This document shows, one piece after another, positions 22,590 through 34,463 of a stretch of DNA of 64,000 nucleotides. Within the stretch, counting starts at the first letter, position 1. Each line of letters begins with the position of its first letter. Source of the DNA: Quercus robur (lineage: Eukaryota > Streptophyta > Magnoliopsida > Fagales > Fagaceae); contig NC_065539.1 in assembly GCF_932294415.1 (NCBI RefSeq), positions 49,681,501 through 49,745,500 of the forward strand, in the 5' to 3' direction. Below the pieces are notes generated by a model. That model searched no databases, had not been told where the DNA came from, and saw only the letters and a list, made by a program, of their open reading frames with translations. The translations under genes and the position numbers were made by a program.

Positions 22590-25500
22590 ATGGCAGGACA
22601 TCAGTGCTGCTCTAACCCACCAACTTTAGACCCAAGCGCTGGAGCTGGCCATGTTGAACAACTCTGTGGTCTCAGCACCTATGTCACTGGCTCACCTAAT
22701 GCCAAGCATGCCATCATTCTCATCTCTGACGTCTTTGGTATTTACACGTTTCTTTGATACTTGGCTTCTTTACTCACTTTTTTTCCTAGGCAACAAATTT
22801 CACAACTGTTGGGTTTTTATTAGTTTTAGTATGGATCCATTACATACATCATTTTATAATCTACTATTAAGAATTTGTCAACTCAGTAAGTAGCTGTAAA
22901 ATATTTTGTGAAAAGTTATTGGTTTTTCACTCCAAACTGTAACCTGGGCGTTGACTTTTATGGTTAATGAATAATTGGGTTATATATACATGAATCTGGA
23001 GGTAAATTGATTAGCACCTCCAGTAATCATTCAGAAATGGAAGTTCCTGATCCTTGGAAATTCTGTGATAACATAGGGGCCTTCGAAATTCCTGATCCTT
23101 GGAAATTCTAGAGAGAAGTAGAGAACCCAAAAAAAAAAAAAAAAAAAAAGGATTTCTATTTAGTATCAGAGGTTCATATTTTATCTTCATTAATCTGTAT
23201 GCTGTATGTTGCTTCGAAAAATGAGTACTATTTTTCTAATGATTGGAGTGTTACCGAGATCATACGGTAATAATAGGAAAATGTTTCTCTCCGAAATCTG
23301 AACCCTCGCCCATATAATTTATTAGAGACTTTTTTGTTGGATAAAATTTATCAGAGACTTTTAGTCACACGCAAATTTCTTTTAGGCATTTACGTAAAAA
23401 AAAAAAAAATTGCTTACTTATTTATTGTTTTTATACTATTTTTCTGTTCTGGCCTTGGTTGGGTATCGAAAATTAATGTGGAAGTGGTGAAATTCTTGTT
23501 GAGCAATTATTGGCTATGTTAATTGATTCATTACCACTATCATGTTCCAACTTATTAAGTTTGATTTTTCCTGCAGGATACGAAGCTCCAAAGTTGAGGT
23601 ATGCTTAATTCTCTCTCTTTTCTTTGTTTAGTTTATGAATTTTGCGTAGTCCATCAGATTAGGCTTTTTTAACAAGTCATTCTGTAATGCGTAACTTACA
23701 TTGTGACTTTTCGTTTAGGTGGCATATATATTAGTTAAAATTCAGACCCAACACTCTGAAACTTAGCTGGCTCAACTTGGTCAAATAGTGGTCACTTTCA
23801 ATTACTTACATTTTTCTTTCATTTAAGAAGCAGAGTATAACAGAAATAACATACGTGTAATTGTCTATTCAAAGCTATATTAGGCTGTTTTGAATAATAA
23901 GTGCAACAACCAGGGTTTTCCCACCAAAAAGTTGAAGTTGTGATCTATCATGCATGTTCATAGAGACACTCACAAATAATCAACATTGTGAGTTTGTGCT
24001 TTTTTTAGCTTCTGAAACTAATGTTAGCTGCTTTATATATAAAAGGAAGCTTGCAGACAAGGTTTCAGCTGCTGGATATTATGTGGTAGTTCCTGACTTC
24101 ATACGAGAACCCTTTGTGCTCGAAGATATTGCTAATAATCCTCTAGAAGTTTGGTTGAAGGATCATGGAACGGTCGGTTATAAATTTTAATTTTTTCCTG
24201 GAAATTGTTTATAAGTTTGTTTTTTACTTATCAAAAAGAAAATGTTTTTGTCACAGTGACCCTTTTGTGAAACTTAAATGTATTGCTACATTTTCATTTG
24301 AGATTATATTCTAAAGGCCTCCATTGTGGAGTTTGGGTATTTTGCATATTAGGCTGTCTGAATTTATGTGTGAATTCAGCTGCACAATTGCTTTATTGTT
24401 ATTGCTGTAAGTAACAAATAGTTCATACTTCATAAATTATTGAACTAGCTGGCTGTGTCCACCTTTTGCGACCTTGGTTAAAATTGGTGACCCACTGACC
24501 CTAATATTGTAGTTTTCTACTAATTGCTATGCAATTTTCAGTTTGCACTAATAGTATCATAATTATTTCTATAGGATAAAGGATTTGAGGAGGCAAAGCC
24601 AATAATTGAAACTTTGAAAAGTGAAGGTGCTTCTTCAGTTGGGGCTGCAGGCTTTTGCTGGGGTGGTGAGTTTTTTCTCTATTAATTCTTCTTTTCTTTC
24701 TTTTTGAGTATCTTTATACAGCATTTTATTGCTTGAAAAAAATGCTGACATTTGAAATTTTACATTCTTCTCACTTCTCAGGTAAGGTTGTGGTTGAACT
24801 TTCAAAAGTTGAACTTATCCAAGCTGCAGTGATATTACATCCTGCAGGGGTAACAGTGGATGATATCAAGGGTATGGATTTGAATGGATCCCATTGTATA
24901 ACTTTTTCAAGAGCTTTATATTAGTTTCACTAGATTGTTAGTTTGCAATTTCGGAGTGTAAAAGTGTTTTTTGAAGAACTTTCAAGAAAAAACTTCTAGC
25001 TCTTAGTATACTCTAGCAATTAAAATATTGGAAGTAACTAGTAATCACAAGTACTTGACTTTATAAGTTTCCTTCTTTCCTTTTTCTTGAGGTCAAAGTA
25101 TATTTGTTTGCTTTTAGCATGCAGATTTACAATGATTTAATCTTACTAAACTCCTTCTCTGTCATAATTTTGCATTTTCCCTGGATGTTGGAAATCAATT
25201 CTTGTTCCAATATTTTTTTTTCGACCTTCAAGTTGCTTGCAGACCAGGACTTGCTAAATTTATTTATTTTCTAGTAAGAGTACAAGTATAAGGAAGAAAA
25301 AAAATTAACAATTTTGTGTCATAGTTAACTGGTATTTGGAGATTGATTTCAGGTGTAAAGGTTCCCATTGCAGTACTAGGAGCTGAGATCGACAACTTTG
25401 CTCCACCCGAACTCTTAAAACAATATGATGAGGCCTTAACTTCTCAATCTAAGGTAGGAAGATCAAATCCTTGTCTAGTTTTATTTTTAATTTTTTATAT

Positions 25501-27036
25501 CCATTTTTATATGCTTCTTTATAGTGCTTAGCTGTTACATTATTTTATTATATATCTCAACCTTTTCTGGTTATGATTTTTTCTTCTTCTTAGATAATAA
25601 GTAATAATATTTTGGTAATAATGTTGATTCATCATTCTTCTATTGAGGTTTGACTGGCTACATTTAATTTTTTACGTATTGGAATATTTGAAACATAACT
25701 ATGATCCTTTTAGCCTAAATTTCATACTTTTAGCATTAGTTTCATCTCAAGAGTATTTTTCTTGGTTTTCTAGATGAAAGAGTGAATGGTAGCAAAGTGT
25801 ACACCCACACTAGTCTTGTGTTATGTGGCCAAGTGCTTGCTGAAGCATGCTCATGCCATATCTCTAGATCCCTCCTATATTGGGATAAGATTTTTGGCTT
25901 GATAAATTACAATTTTTGGCAACCTAACTGCACTTAAATGCTTGATTAGGTCTTTCTTCTATGTAACAAAAAATTTTCAAAAAATGAAATTGGTTACATG
26001 AATCTTTTGCCTTATCCTCTGTTATATCATGACTTCTTCTTTGGTCTTTTCTTGGCATTTTGATTACTAATGTTAACCGTGGCATCTTTGAGCTGGGCTT
26101 TTGTCATAAACATATAGGTTGGGGCCGGCTAAGTAGGGGAAAATGGGTATTTATCCCTAATTTGAAAACTATGTAGCAAAATGCCTATGTTTTGAGGCTT
26201 AGTAAAATGCCCTTGTTAAGGAACTCGATTTTAACAAAATCAAGTTCAGTGTAAAACTTAATATCCTCAAAATCGAATTCTATATATATTTTTAAGTAGA
26301 ACTCGACATTAATTCCACTTAAATTTTACTAATGTCAAGTTCCACCTATAACTTGATTTTGTTAAAATCGAGTTCAAAAAATAGGGGCATTTTGCTACAT
26401 AGTTTTCAAATTAGGGGTAAATACCCATTTTGGCTGGCGTGTTTCAAATCTTTTCAATCAAACAAATAAATTTTCATCATGGTGTTTCATCATCTTGTCC
26501 TTGAAACACCTTAACTTAGGTCAATCTTTTCTTACTAGGGCTATAGATTTCTCAGCAATTAGCAGTCGGCAATCAATCCATATTGGTGTAACTTTTTCCC
26601 ATGTTCTCCCAATTTTTGCATTGGGTGATGGATCTTTGGCTTTGGTTTTGATGATGTGATCATAGAATCTTTGGTTTTGGCTAGTTAGTGTTATCAAATT
26701 ATTTTAAACAATAAACAGATATTGATCATGGTGATCTTGCCTTTTCCTTTAAATGCCTTTTAATTAACTTAGGCCAATCTTCCATATTGAGGCTATAGTT
26801 TGTTCATGCAATCAATCTATTTTGGTGTTATCTTCTCTAATGTTTTCCTAGTTTTTCCATTTGATAGCAATCAAATAATGTTTGATTCTTTTCAGGTGGA
26901 TTTCTATGTTAAGATATTTCCAAAAGTCATTCATGGGTGGACAACTAGGTACGAAGATGAAGATGAAGTAGCTGTGAAGTCTGCTGAGGAGGCCCATCAG
27001 AATCTGTTGGACTGGTTTGCGAAGTATATTAAGTGA
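22590..27036 (+). CDS. DLH-C: dienelactone hydrolase family protein, 239 aa
   Basis: Seven exons: 22590-22737, 23577-23598, 24046-24172, 24575-24665, 24782-24871, 25353-25453 and 26896-27036, all with GT-AG borders and in phase (720 nt with stop). The start was chosen as the first ATG, giving MAGHQCCSNPPTLDPSAGAG as in the paralogues. The nucleophile elbow GFCWGG gives Cys127, GAEID gives Asp173 and FPKVIHGW gives His206, the DLH triad of the alpha/beta hydrolase fold. There is no signal peptide or transmembrane segment, so it is probably cytosolic. Bacterial relatives open dienelactones; the plant substrate is not known, and some plant entries carry a doubtful endo-1,3;1,4-beta-glucanase label. 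It is the only plus-strand copy, next to DLH-B, with which it converges (about 1.6 kb apart). Intron 6 holds a MITE, and an LTR fragment lies just upstream. Confidence 0.9.
26140..26431. mobile_element. MITE with long terminal inverted repeats in intron 6 of DLH-C
   Basis: The left end AAAATGGGTATTTATCCCTA and the right end (inverse of TAGGGGTAAATACCCATTTT) are inverted copies extending about 50 bp (through TTTGAAAACTATGTAGCAAA). The inner part contains further palindromic GAACTCGATTTTAACAAAAT-type blocks. It is 292 bp long and non-coding. I could not resolve a clean target duplication. The GACTCGATTTT-like inner motif recalls the Mutator-like element in DLH-A. Confidence 0.75.
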
Positions 27037-28601
27037 CAATGTCAAATTAGCTACTTGTGTGCTACGCCTGGGTTTTATATTATTATATGAGTTACAGTGT
27101 GTACCTAGTCTAATATTGTTCTTTCCAAATGTTTGAGAGTATTAAAATTTCAAGTTACACTTAGTGTAAATCTAAACAGTGTTACATCATCCAATAACTT
27201 GTTATAGAATTCATATTTTGAAAATTCCACCTTTGAATTACATGTTCTATATGTTTTTACATTTATACCAATTTTCATGTCAATTGGATGTTATTTACCA
27301 TTTAATCCGTAAACTCATCTTTTTTGCATTATTTTAAATTACAAAAACTTGAATTTAAACAATTGATTGATGACATGACTATTAATCTTTGATCACCTTG
27401 AAATTTTGTAAGCATGGAGAATATATGAAGATAATGTAATCTAATGGTAGATTTGTCAAAATTCGCATCCAATTAAAAAATATTGACTGGTGTAACATTA
27501 TTTAAAATCAGACCAGGTGTAACTTAAAATCAATATATATATATATATATATATATATAGATTGATTGATTACTTAATATTTGCTTTTCCTAATTGACGA
27601 AAAATTGTTGATGTAGTTTCATTAATTTGAAAGAATCACAAAATGAAATGCTTAACGCAGGCCATTAACACTACCTATGATCGAATCAATACTTAGAATT
27701 AAAACAAGTAAAAATAATCATCATAGTGGAAGTTCTATCCCGATATTTGGAAGGATAGCATGAACATAATTTGGCACATGTTACATGTAAACATCAAGCG
27801 ACCCATAAAATGTCATGTACCCAGAATCTTGTGGCTCGTAGATTGCTCGATTTTCTGATGAAGGAACAAATTCCCTCCCCACTCCCCACTTGTTTTTAAA
27901 GAAAAAAAACATAGACAAACAAAAACTTGTAACGTGCCATGTAAATTGAAGCAAAAATTACTCCCACAATGAGACAAGACCTGGCAAGAACTTGGCCATT
28001 TATAGAGAGCCTCAGACACAAGCTCTTCAACTTTTCTCAACCTCTAATAGCTCAAAGGCATCAAACATCAATCACTTTTATGGTTATCATTACAGTGTGG
28101 CAAGACCCTACAGAAACTTCTCCATTTTCAAAGCCCCCAGTATACCATTTTAGTGCATTTTAACCGCTGATAGCTCAAAGGCATCGATATTGAAGTTGAA
28201 ATCATCGAATTTATGATGTAATGATAACCATATAAACCATTACAAAGCATTCAAAGAACTTTTATGGCTTAGGTGAAAACATTCATCGGACAACAGTGAA
28301 ATTATTCAGTGCATCTGGTGTATTACACTTTCTTCTCACATAACGGTGAACCTATATGTGTCTAGCATATGAGACCCACATTTACTCAAGAGGAAAGTGT
28401 AATATATACAATTGATTTATTAAATAATTTCTCTAGAAAAAGGGACTTTGCTCTCACTACAACCATACTTTTAGATAAAGCATGCAACTTTTATTCACCA
28501 TTTATTCATAAACTCATCCAAATTCTTACATACCACATATTAAAGTATAGCTGTATAATGTAAAGCCAATACATAACACAAAAGTATCTAAATTGACAAT
28601 T
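27037..28601. other. Intergenic, convergent 3' ends of DLH-C and DLH-B
   Basis: Contains a TA microsatellite (27532-27560) and, at 27560-27640, the tail of the repeat found at 2070-3180. No gene or conserved frame seen; AT-rich throughout. Confidence 0.5.
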
Positions 28602-31600
28602 TCACTTCACGTACTTAGCAAACCATTCTAACAGGTTTTGATGAGCCTCCTCAGCAGACTTCACAGCTGCCGCATCTTCAACACTATACCTGATTGTCCA
28701 CCCATGTTCAACTTTCGGAAATATCTTAACAAAGCCATCCACCTGAAAAGAATCAAGCATTACTTGAATTAGCCAAAACTTAGTAGAAAAAAAAAGAAAA
28801 AAAAAGTTTCATAATTAGAAAGGGAAAGGCATATAAATTTAGTTAACAGCTTAACGCTGAAAAGTAGTGTTTAAAAATGAATAACCAAGGCCTTTTTTTT
28901 TTTTTAAGAGGACAAGGATTTGATTTTCTTACTTCAGATTTAGCAGCTAAGACCTCTTCAAACTGTTTCAAGAGTGCGGGCGGAGAGTTTCGGTCAATTT
29001 CAGCTCCTAGTACTGCAATTGGAACCTTAACCCCTGAAATTAATTCCAAATATTGATCAGAACAATGAGACAATCCATTGATTTTGTTCTTCTTGAACTT
29101 GTACCAAACCTCAAAAAAAAAAAAAAGCAGCCATTAAGTACGATAAAAGCAGTGATTTCTAAGAACCAGGTAATGTATTATTATATCAAAATGCCAGTAG
29201 CAAATAAATAACCATTAACCTCAAGAGAAAGGGGAAAAAAGTAACTAACAAAATCTGGTACTTGTAATGACATCTAACATCTTAATTGCTAAAGTTCGAT
29301 AAGAGCTAGAAGTTCTTTCCCGAAGGTGCTTCAAAAGACACTCTTGAAGTTTTGAATCTTTAAACTAACAATCTAGTGTAACTAATATCAAGTTTTGAGA
29401 ATTTTTAAGCATATGAATCCATACCCTTGATATCATCTAGAGTGACAAGTGAAGGATGTAATAGCACAGCAGCTTGGATAAGCTCAGTTTTTGCAAGCTC
29501 AACCACAACCTTGGCTGAGAAGAATACAAAAGTTCAAATGTCAGTATTTTTCTTCTCAAGCAATAAAACGCTACATTATTTAAAATGTTAGAAATTTAGA
29601 ATTAATAATGAAAAAAAAAATTAATTATAATAAAACTCAATAGGGTGCTAGTTTGGGAATGAAGAGATAATAAGAAAAACTCACCACCCCAGCAGAACCC
29701 TGCAGCCCCAACTGCAGAAACACCTTTACTTTTTAAAGCTTCAATTACTGGCTTTGCTTCCTCAAATCCCTTGTCCTGTTGCAATAATTACAGAGCTTTA
29801 GACACCATTAGTGCATACTGAAAATTGCATAGCAATTAGTACAAGGCACAGCAATAATAGAGTCGACAAATTCAATTAAGATCACAAAAGGGGGACACAT
29901 CCAGGTAGATCAATATTTTAGGAAGTATGAACCATATATTGCTTTCAACAATAACAATAAAGAAGTTACAAAGCTTAATCCAAACACATATTCAGACAAC
30001 CTAATATGCAAAATACTAAACTCACAATGAGACCCTATAATCAGCAAATCAAAATTATAAGCAATTTTCAGTGAAGTATAAAAATAAAAAACCAACCGGT
30101 CCATGATCCTTCGACCAAACTTGTATGGGCCTATTAGCATTGTCAAGCACAAAGGGTTCTCCATGGAAGAAGTCAGGAACTACAACATAAAATCCAGAAG
30201 CTGCAACCTTGTCTGCAAGCTTCCTTTAAAATAGAAAACAGCTAACATTAGTTTCCATAATCGAAAAGTAAGCACAAACTCACAATGTTAAGTGTGTGTT
30301 TGAACAAGCATGTGTAGATTACAACTCCACATTTTAATGGCAAAATCTTTATAGTCGCACTTCTTATTCAAAATAACATAATATAGCTTCAAATAGGCAA
30401 TTACAATTATCTATTGTAATCTGCCTCCAGAATGAAAGAAAAATAAATGTATTTCAAATATTTGATCAAATAAAGTCAGCTAAATTTTAGAATGATGGCT
30501 CTGAATCTTATATATATATATATATATATATATAATATCAGGGGAATCAAATGATTCGCTAGCAGATCAATAATTAGATTCACTTGAGGTTAAAATATCA
30601 ATATTAAATGAAACAGAAGATTGTGACTCAAGTATCCAAATCAAATCTTTTTTATCACTGTTATCAATATTTAAAATATTAAGTTTATTTTTCAATTTAC
30701 CAGTTTTTTTGTTTGCATTCTTTACTAAAGTGACCGTATTTTCCACAATTGTAACATTTTCCTTTACCAAATTCTATTTATCATGTTTTTTTGTAAACAT
30801 TTTTCTTTTTAGCAGAAAAGTCATCAAGTTTCGTGTATCTTTATTTTTTATAATCTTTATAGATTTGATCATCACTACCAAAAAAAAACTGCCTATAGCA
30901 ACTTTTTTTTAGTGGCGGTCACTACATGCATGTTTCTTTTTCCCTTTTTGCCTTAGGGGTAAACTAAATTATTCACAAAATTTACCCATTTTATATTTAG
31001 CTTTTTTATTTTTTTTTAATTGTTGTATCAAGATTTTTGATAGTGCTATATGCGTGTGTGTGTGTGTGTGTTGGGGGATCTAAACCGGAAAGTCAATATT
31101 AGAAGAGTTCATCATTGATATAGAGAAATCTAGGGCGACAACTTTTGTCACCATTTTGTTATGGTCATTGGTCATATAGGAATGGTGGGTCCATGTGTTT
31201 TTTATTTTTTATTTTTTTATATGATTTGGATCCATGTTTAAATGAATGGTTATGAGATATAGCCATACCTCAAAATTGGAGCCTCATATCCTGCAGGAAA
31301 AACTCAAAATTGTTAAGATGGAACATGATAATGTTAATAAATTAACATAGCCGATGATTTTATAGCTGGTACAGACAAACAAACATATATATTATATTGC
31401 ATAAAAAAATAAAAAGCGAAAACATTTACATAAATGACTAGAAAAACACCAATCATCAATAAATATATCCATTTTTCAAAGCAACATCAGAGAGTACTGA
31501 ATGTAGAATGTAAACCTTTGACACTGATCGAAATCCCTTTTTTTTTTCTCCTTTTGTTTCTATAATGCCCTACGTTTTCCGGTTTTCACAGAAATTCTTT

Positions 31601-32083
31601 TCATAGTAACATTTCATTAGAACAGAGAAATTCCAAGGATAACTGAAGGTGCCAATCAATTTTCCTCAAAATTCATAAATAATTCAATTAAACAAAAAAC
31701 AATGGCTATTACACATGCGCATGCGTGTTTTTAACCAACTGAAATCGTACTTGTACGATTACAAGTACAATTTCAGTTAAAAACATGCATATGTATAACA
31801 GTGTATGTAAGAGTTATTTCCGAATATCTCAGAACCCAAAAGCCAACACCCAGATGAGACCACAGTTTGAAGTGAAAAATAGAGTAGCCAAAGAAGTGAA
31901 GTGTGAAAGAAATGTGTACGTAGGTAGGTAGGTACCAAAACCGTCAGTGATGAGAAGGATGGCAAGCTTGGAGTTGGGAGAGCCAGAGACGTAGGTGCTG
32001 AGACCACCAAGCTGTTCAACATGGCCAGCTCCAGCATTTGGGTTCAGGGTTGGTGGGTTTGAGCAACACTGAGGACCAGACAT
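28602..32083 (-). CDS. DLH-B: dienelactone hydrolase family protein, 239 aa
   Basis: Seven exons in gene order: 31936-32083, 31269-31290, 30097-30223, 29685-29775, 29425-29514, 28933-29033 and 28602-28742. Borders are GT-AG and the reading frame is intact (720 nt). The protein starts MSGPQCCSNPPTLNPNAGAG. Cys127 lies in GFCWGG, Asp173 in GAEID and His206 in FPKVEHGW, so the DLH triad is complete. The N-terminal Cys pair (QCC) is shared with DLH-C but reads QFC in DLH-A. No targeting signal is evident. DLH-A is its duplicate, including intron sequence. A TATA box lies 128 bp upstream of the ATG and an as-1-like motif about 185 bp upstream. The physiological substrate cannot be told from sequence. 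Confidence 0.92.
31716..31795. repeat. Short palindromic MITE-like repeat in intron 1 of DLH-B
   Basis: The arms ACTGAAATCGTACTTGTA and TACAAGTACAATTTCAGT are inverted copies, flanked by GTTTTTAA and TTAAAAAC. It is shared with intron 1 of DLH-A. Confidence 0.75.
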
Positions 32084-32210
32084 TATTATTATTCTCTCTT
32101 TTGCGTTTCCTTCTATGAACAGCAAACACAAAACAAAACACAAACTGCTCCTCGGTCTTTGGGCTGCGGGGATTTTGTGTAGTACTTGTACATGGTTGGT
32201 TGGATACTTG

Positions 32211-32222
32211 GATATATATAAG
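32211..32222 (-). promoter_or_regulatory. TATA box of DLH-B
   Basis: The minus strand reads CTTATATATATC, 128-139 bp upstream of the start codon and in the same setting as the DLH-A TATA box. Confidence 0.65.
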
Positions 32223-32267
32223 AAGGTCTAATTTGGGACACTCTGGATCCTAGTTTCTGCTGGATCG

Positions 32268-32284
32268 CATCATCACTGATGTCA
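32268..32284 (-). promoter_or_regulatory. as-1-like motif upstream of DLH-B
   Basis: The minus strand reads TGACATCAGTGATGATG, 13 of 17 bases matching the as-1 core TGACGTAAGGGATGACG with the same 12-bp spacing of half sites. It is about 45 bp upstream of the TATA box. One half site is degenerate. Confidence 0.45.
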
Positions 32285-32398
32285 CCTCAGATTTTTTATT
32301 TTTTCATTTTGGTAGCTCATAGTTACAATGAAAAGGAGAATGAACCTAGACGTTTCGGATTGAAACGGCATTCCTAGATATCTGACCACCATATATTT

Positions 32399-32664
32399 TG
32401 TTAGTGATATATTAGATATATGAGCTTAATGTAATGGGTTTAAACTCACTCCTACTTGTACTAGTAGTCTAGGGTTTAGTCGCTTATATATATTCATGTT
32501 ATGGTTTATTGTAACACATGTAATTATACTACAATTTTATACAATAAAGTTATAGTCTTTAAGGGTTTCCTCCATGAACGTAGGCCAACAAGACTGAACC
32601 ACATAACTCTTGTGTTTAGTTGTTCTTATACTATACTTCCACTTCCACTCTAAGATATACAACA
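32399..32664. mobile_element. Possible small LTR (TRIM-like or solo) upstream of DLH-B
   Basis: Starts TGTTAGTGATATATTAG and ends ATATACAACA. It contains ACAATTTTATACAATAAAGTT and ends in a block typical of Copia LTR 3' parts. No partner LTR and no clear target duplication were found, so the call is tentative. Confidence 0.4.
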
Positions 32665-34463
32665 TGGTTTAGCATATCGCGTTACTAATATATTTAACAT
32701 ATTTTATGTATGACATTACAATGATTTTATTGATACATAATGGGAGTAGGAAATGGAATTCAAATTACAGACATTTGGTATGATAAAAAATACTAGGGTA
32801 AAGATTGAGGATTATGATAGGTGTACACTTTTTACCAGTGACGACTCTACATTATAGTTAGGGAGTTCACAAGAATACCCTGAATTCCAAAAAAAAAAAA
32901 AAAAAAAAAAAAACCTAACTAACTTGTTTTGTCAACCCTAAAAAAATATTGACACCCTGACTTCAGAATTCTAAGAATTTGATTCAAGATAAATAAGAGT
33001 AATGCTATGTTCATAACATTTTTATAACAAATTATATGTGGTAATTAAGTTGTTACTGGTTCTAATATGGATTCACTACTAGTATCACTTTTTTATCCAC
33101 TAATAAAAACTTGTTACTTAGAATTTGTTGTTAAAATATTGTGGATATAGCATTACTTCAAAAAAATCTTGGCCCCAAACATAATCTTTAACCCTTAAAT
33201 AAAAAATAAAAAATAAAAGCCCAAATAACTATAATAAAAATTGGCTAAAATAAGAAGTGAATAAGAAGTGTTTTGGGGGGGTGGGGGGTGGGGGGGGGGG
33301 GGAGGGGAGGGACCACAATTCAACTTCTTAGAACCAGTCTAAAAACAGGCTCGTAGGACGTGATGTTAAATGCCATAAAAGATTTGAATATGTCTTTTTT
33401 TTCTTTTTCTTTTTTTTCTTTTTTTGATAATATGAATGTCTTCCTGATCATCACCAATTGATTTTGAGGTATAATGGTACAACTCACGGTTCGACAAATA
33501 GCATCATGACCAAGGTCATGGATTTGAGTCACTGGAGTGTCATTACAAGGAAGGGATTGTTAGGAGGACCACAATTCGACTCTACTCTCTCTCTCTCTCA
33601 TCATTTCAAACTCTATCTCACTTATTACTCTCATCTCAGCATTCCTAGTTCTCACTTTATCTCTCATCAGTCATTTTTTTTATTTTATTTTCCTTTTATT
33701 AGTAGAAGGAAAATTTTTCTTAAAGCCGCCACTTCTTTTTACCGTCTGTCATGATCTTGAATGATTAAGTACACAAAAACATTAGACTCAAACCAAATGC
33801 TTACAATAAATACTAGTAGTTGTTATGTATTATCATGAGTCATATAAGTCGATTAACATCTTTTAGTATTTCCATTGAATACATATTCAAATTCTCTTTT
33901 TGTGTTTTCAGGGAATTTGTTTTCAAATTCTCTTTTTGTGTTTTCAAGGAATTTGTATTCAAATTCTCTCCAACCATGGAATTTTTCGGGTAAAGAAAAT
34001 AGTAGTACTATTCTCAAATCCTTACGCAAAACGTGCGGGAGGCTGACATAAGGGAATACGACATGAGATTAGCACTTGGCAGATGGCATTGGCAAGATGG
34101 TGAAAGGGATAGTTTATATTGTATTATGTTGCCCGCTAGTTCACATAATTGCGGCCGAAAAGTATTTAGTTTCCAACTCATGATTGGCTTTTACCATGAA
34201 ATCTTATTATTGAGAACTTTTAGATTTATCAAAATTACTTCACCACAATAAATAAATATAATATATATATATATATATATTTTTTATATTGGCAACCACA
34301 TATTGGTGGCGGCCAAATGTTTTGAGAGATTCGATTCTACACCACTATTAGGAGTGGTACAAGTGCATATGTCGGTTGGCCCAAAAGCCATTGACAACTT
34401 TATGGAGATTTCCACAACACCACCCCCCCCCCCCCCCCCACCCCCTTCCAAATTTATGAAGTG
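32665..34463. other. Intergenic sequence with homopolymers and a small tandem repeat
   Basis: No gene seen. Contents: an A run at 32889-32913, a G-rich run at 33275-33312, and a 36-bp tandem repeat at about 33876-33970 (units with TTCAAATTCTCTTTTTGTG). A TA run at 34260-34280 and a C run at 34420-34446 follow. The 130-residue frame at 34303-34695 runs across the C run into the LTR and matches nothing I know. Confidence 0.5.

Noticed and set aside
22590-27036. Calling the DLH genes endo-1,3;1,4-beta-glucanases
   Set aside because: Some plant database names say so, but the GFCWGG, GAEID and HGW motifs are those of dienelactone hydrolases, and no glycosidase motif is seen.
33470-33560. Possible second SINE or tRNA-like sequence (GGTTCGACAAATAGC, GGATTTGAGTC)
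   Set aside because: Box spacing is wrong, and no tail or target duplication was found.
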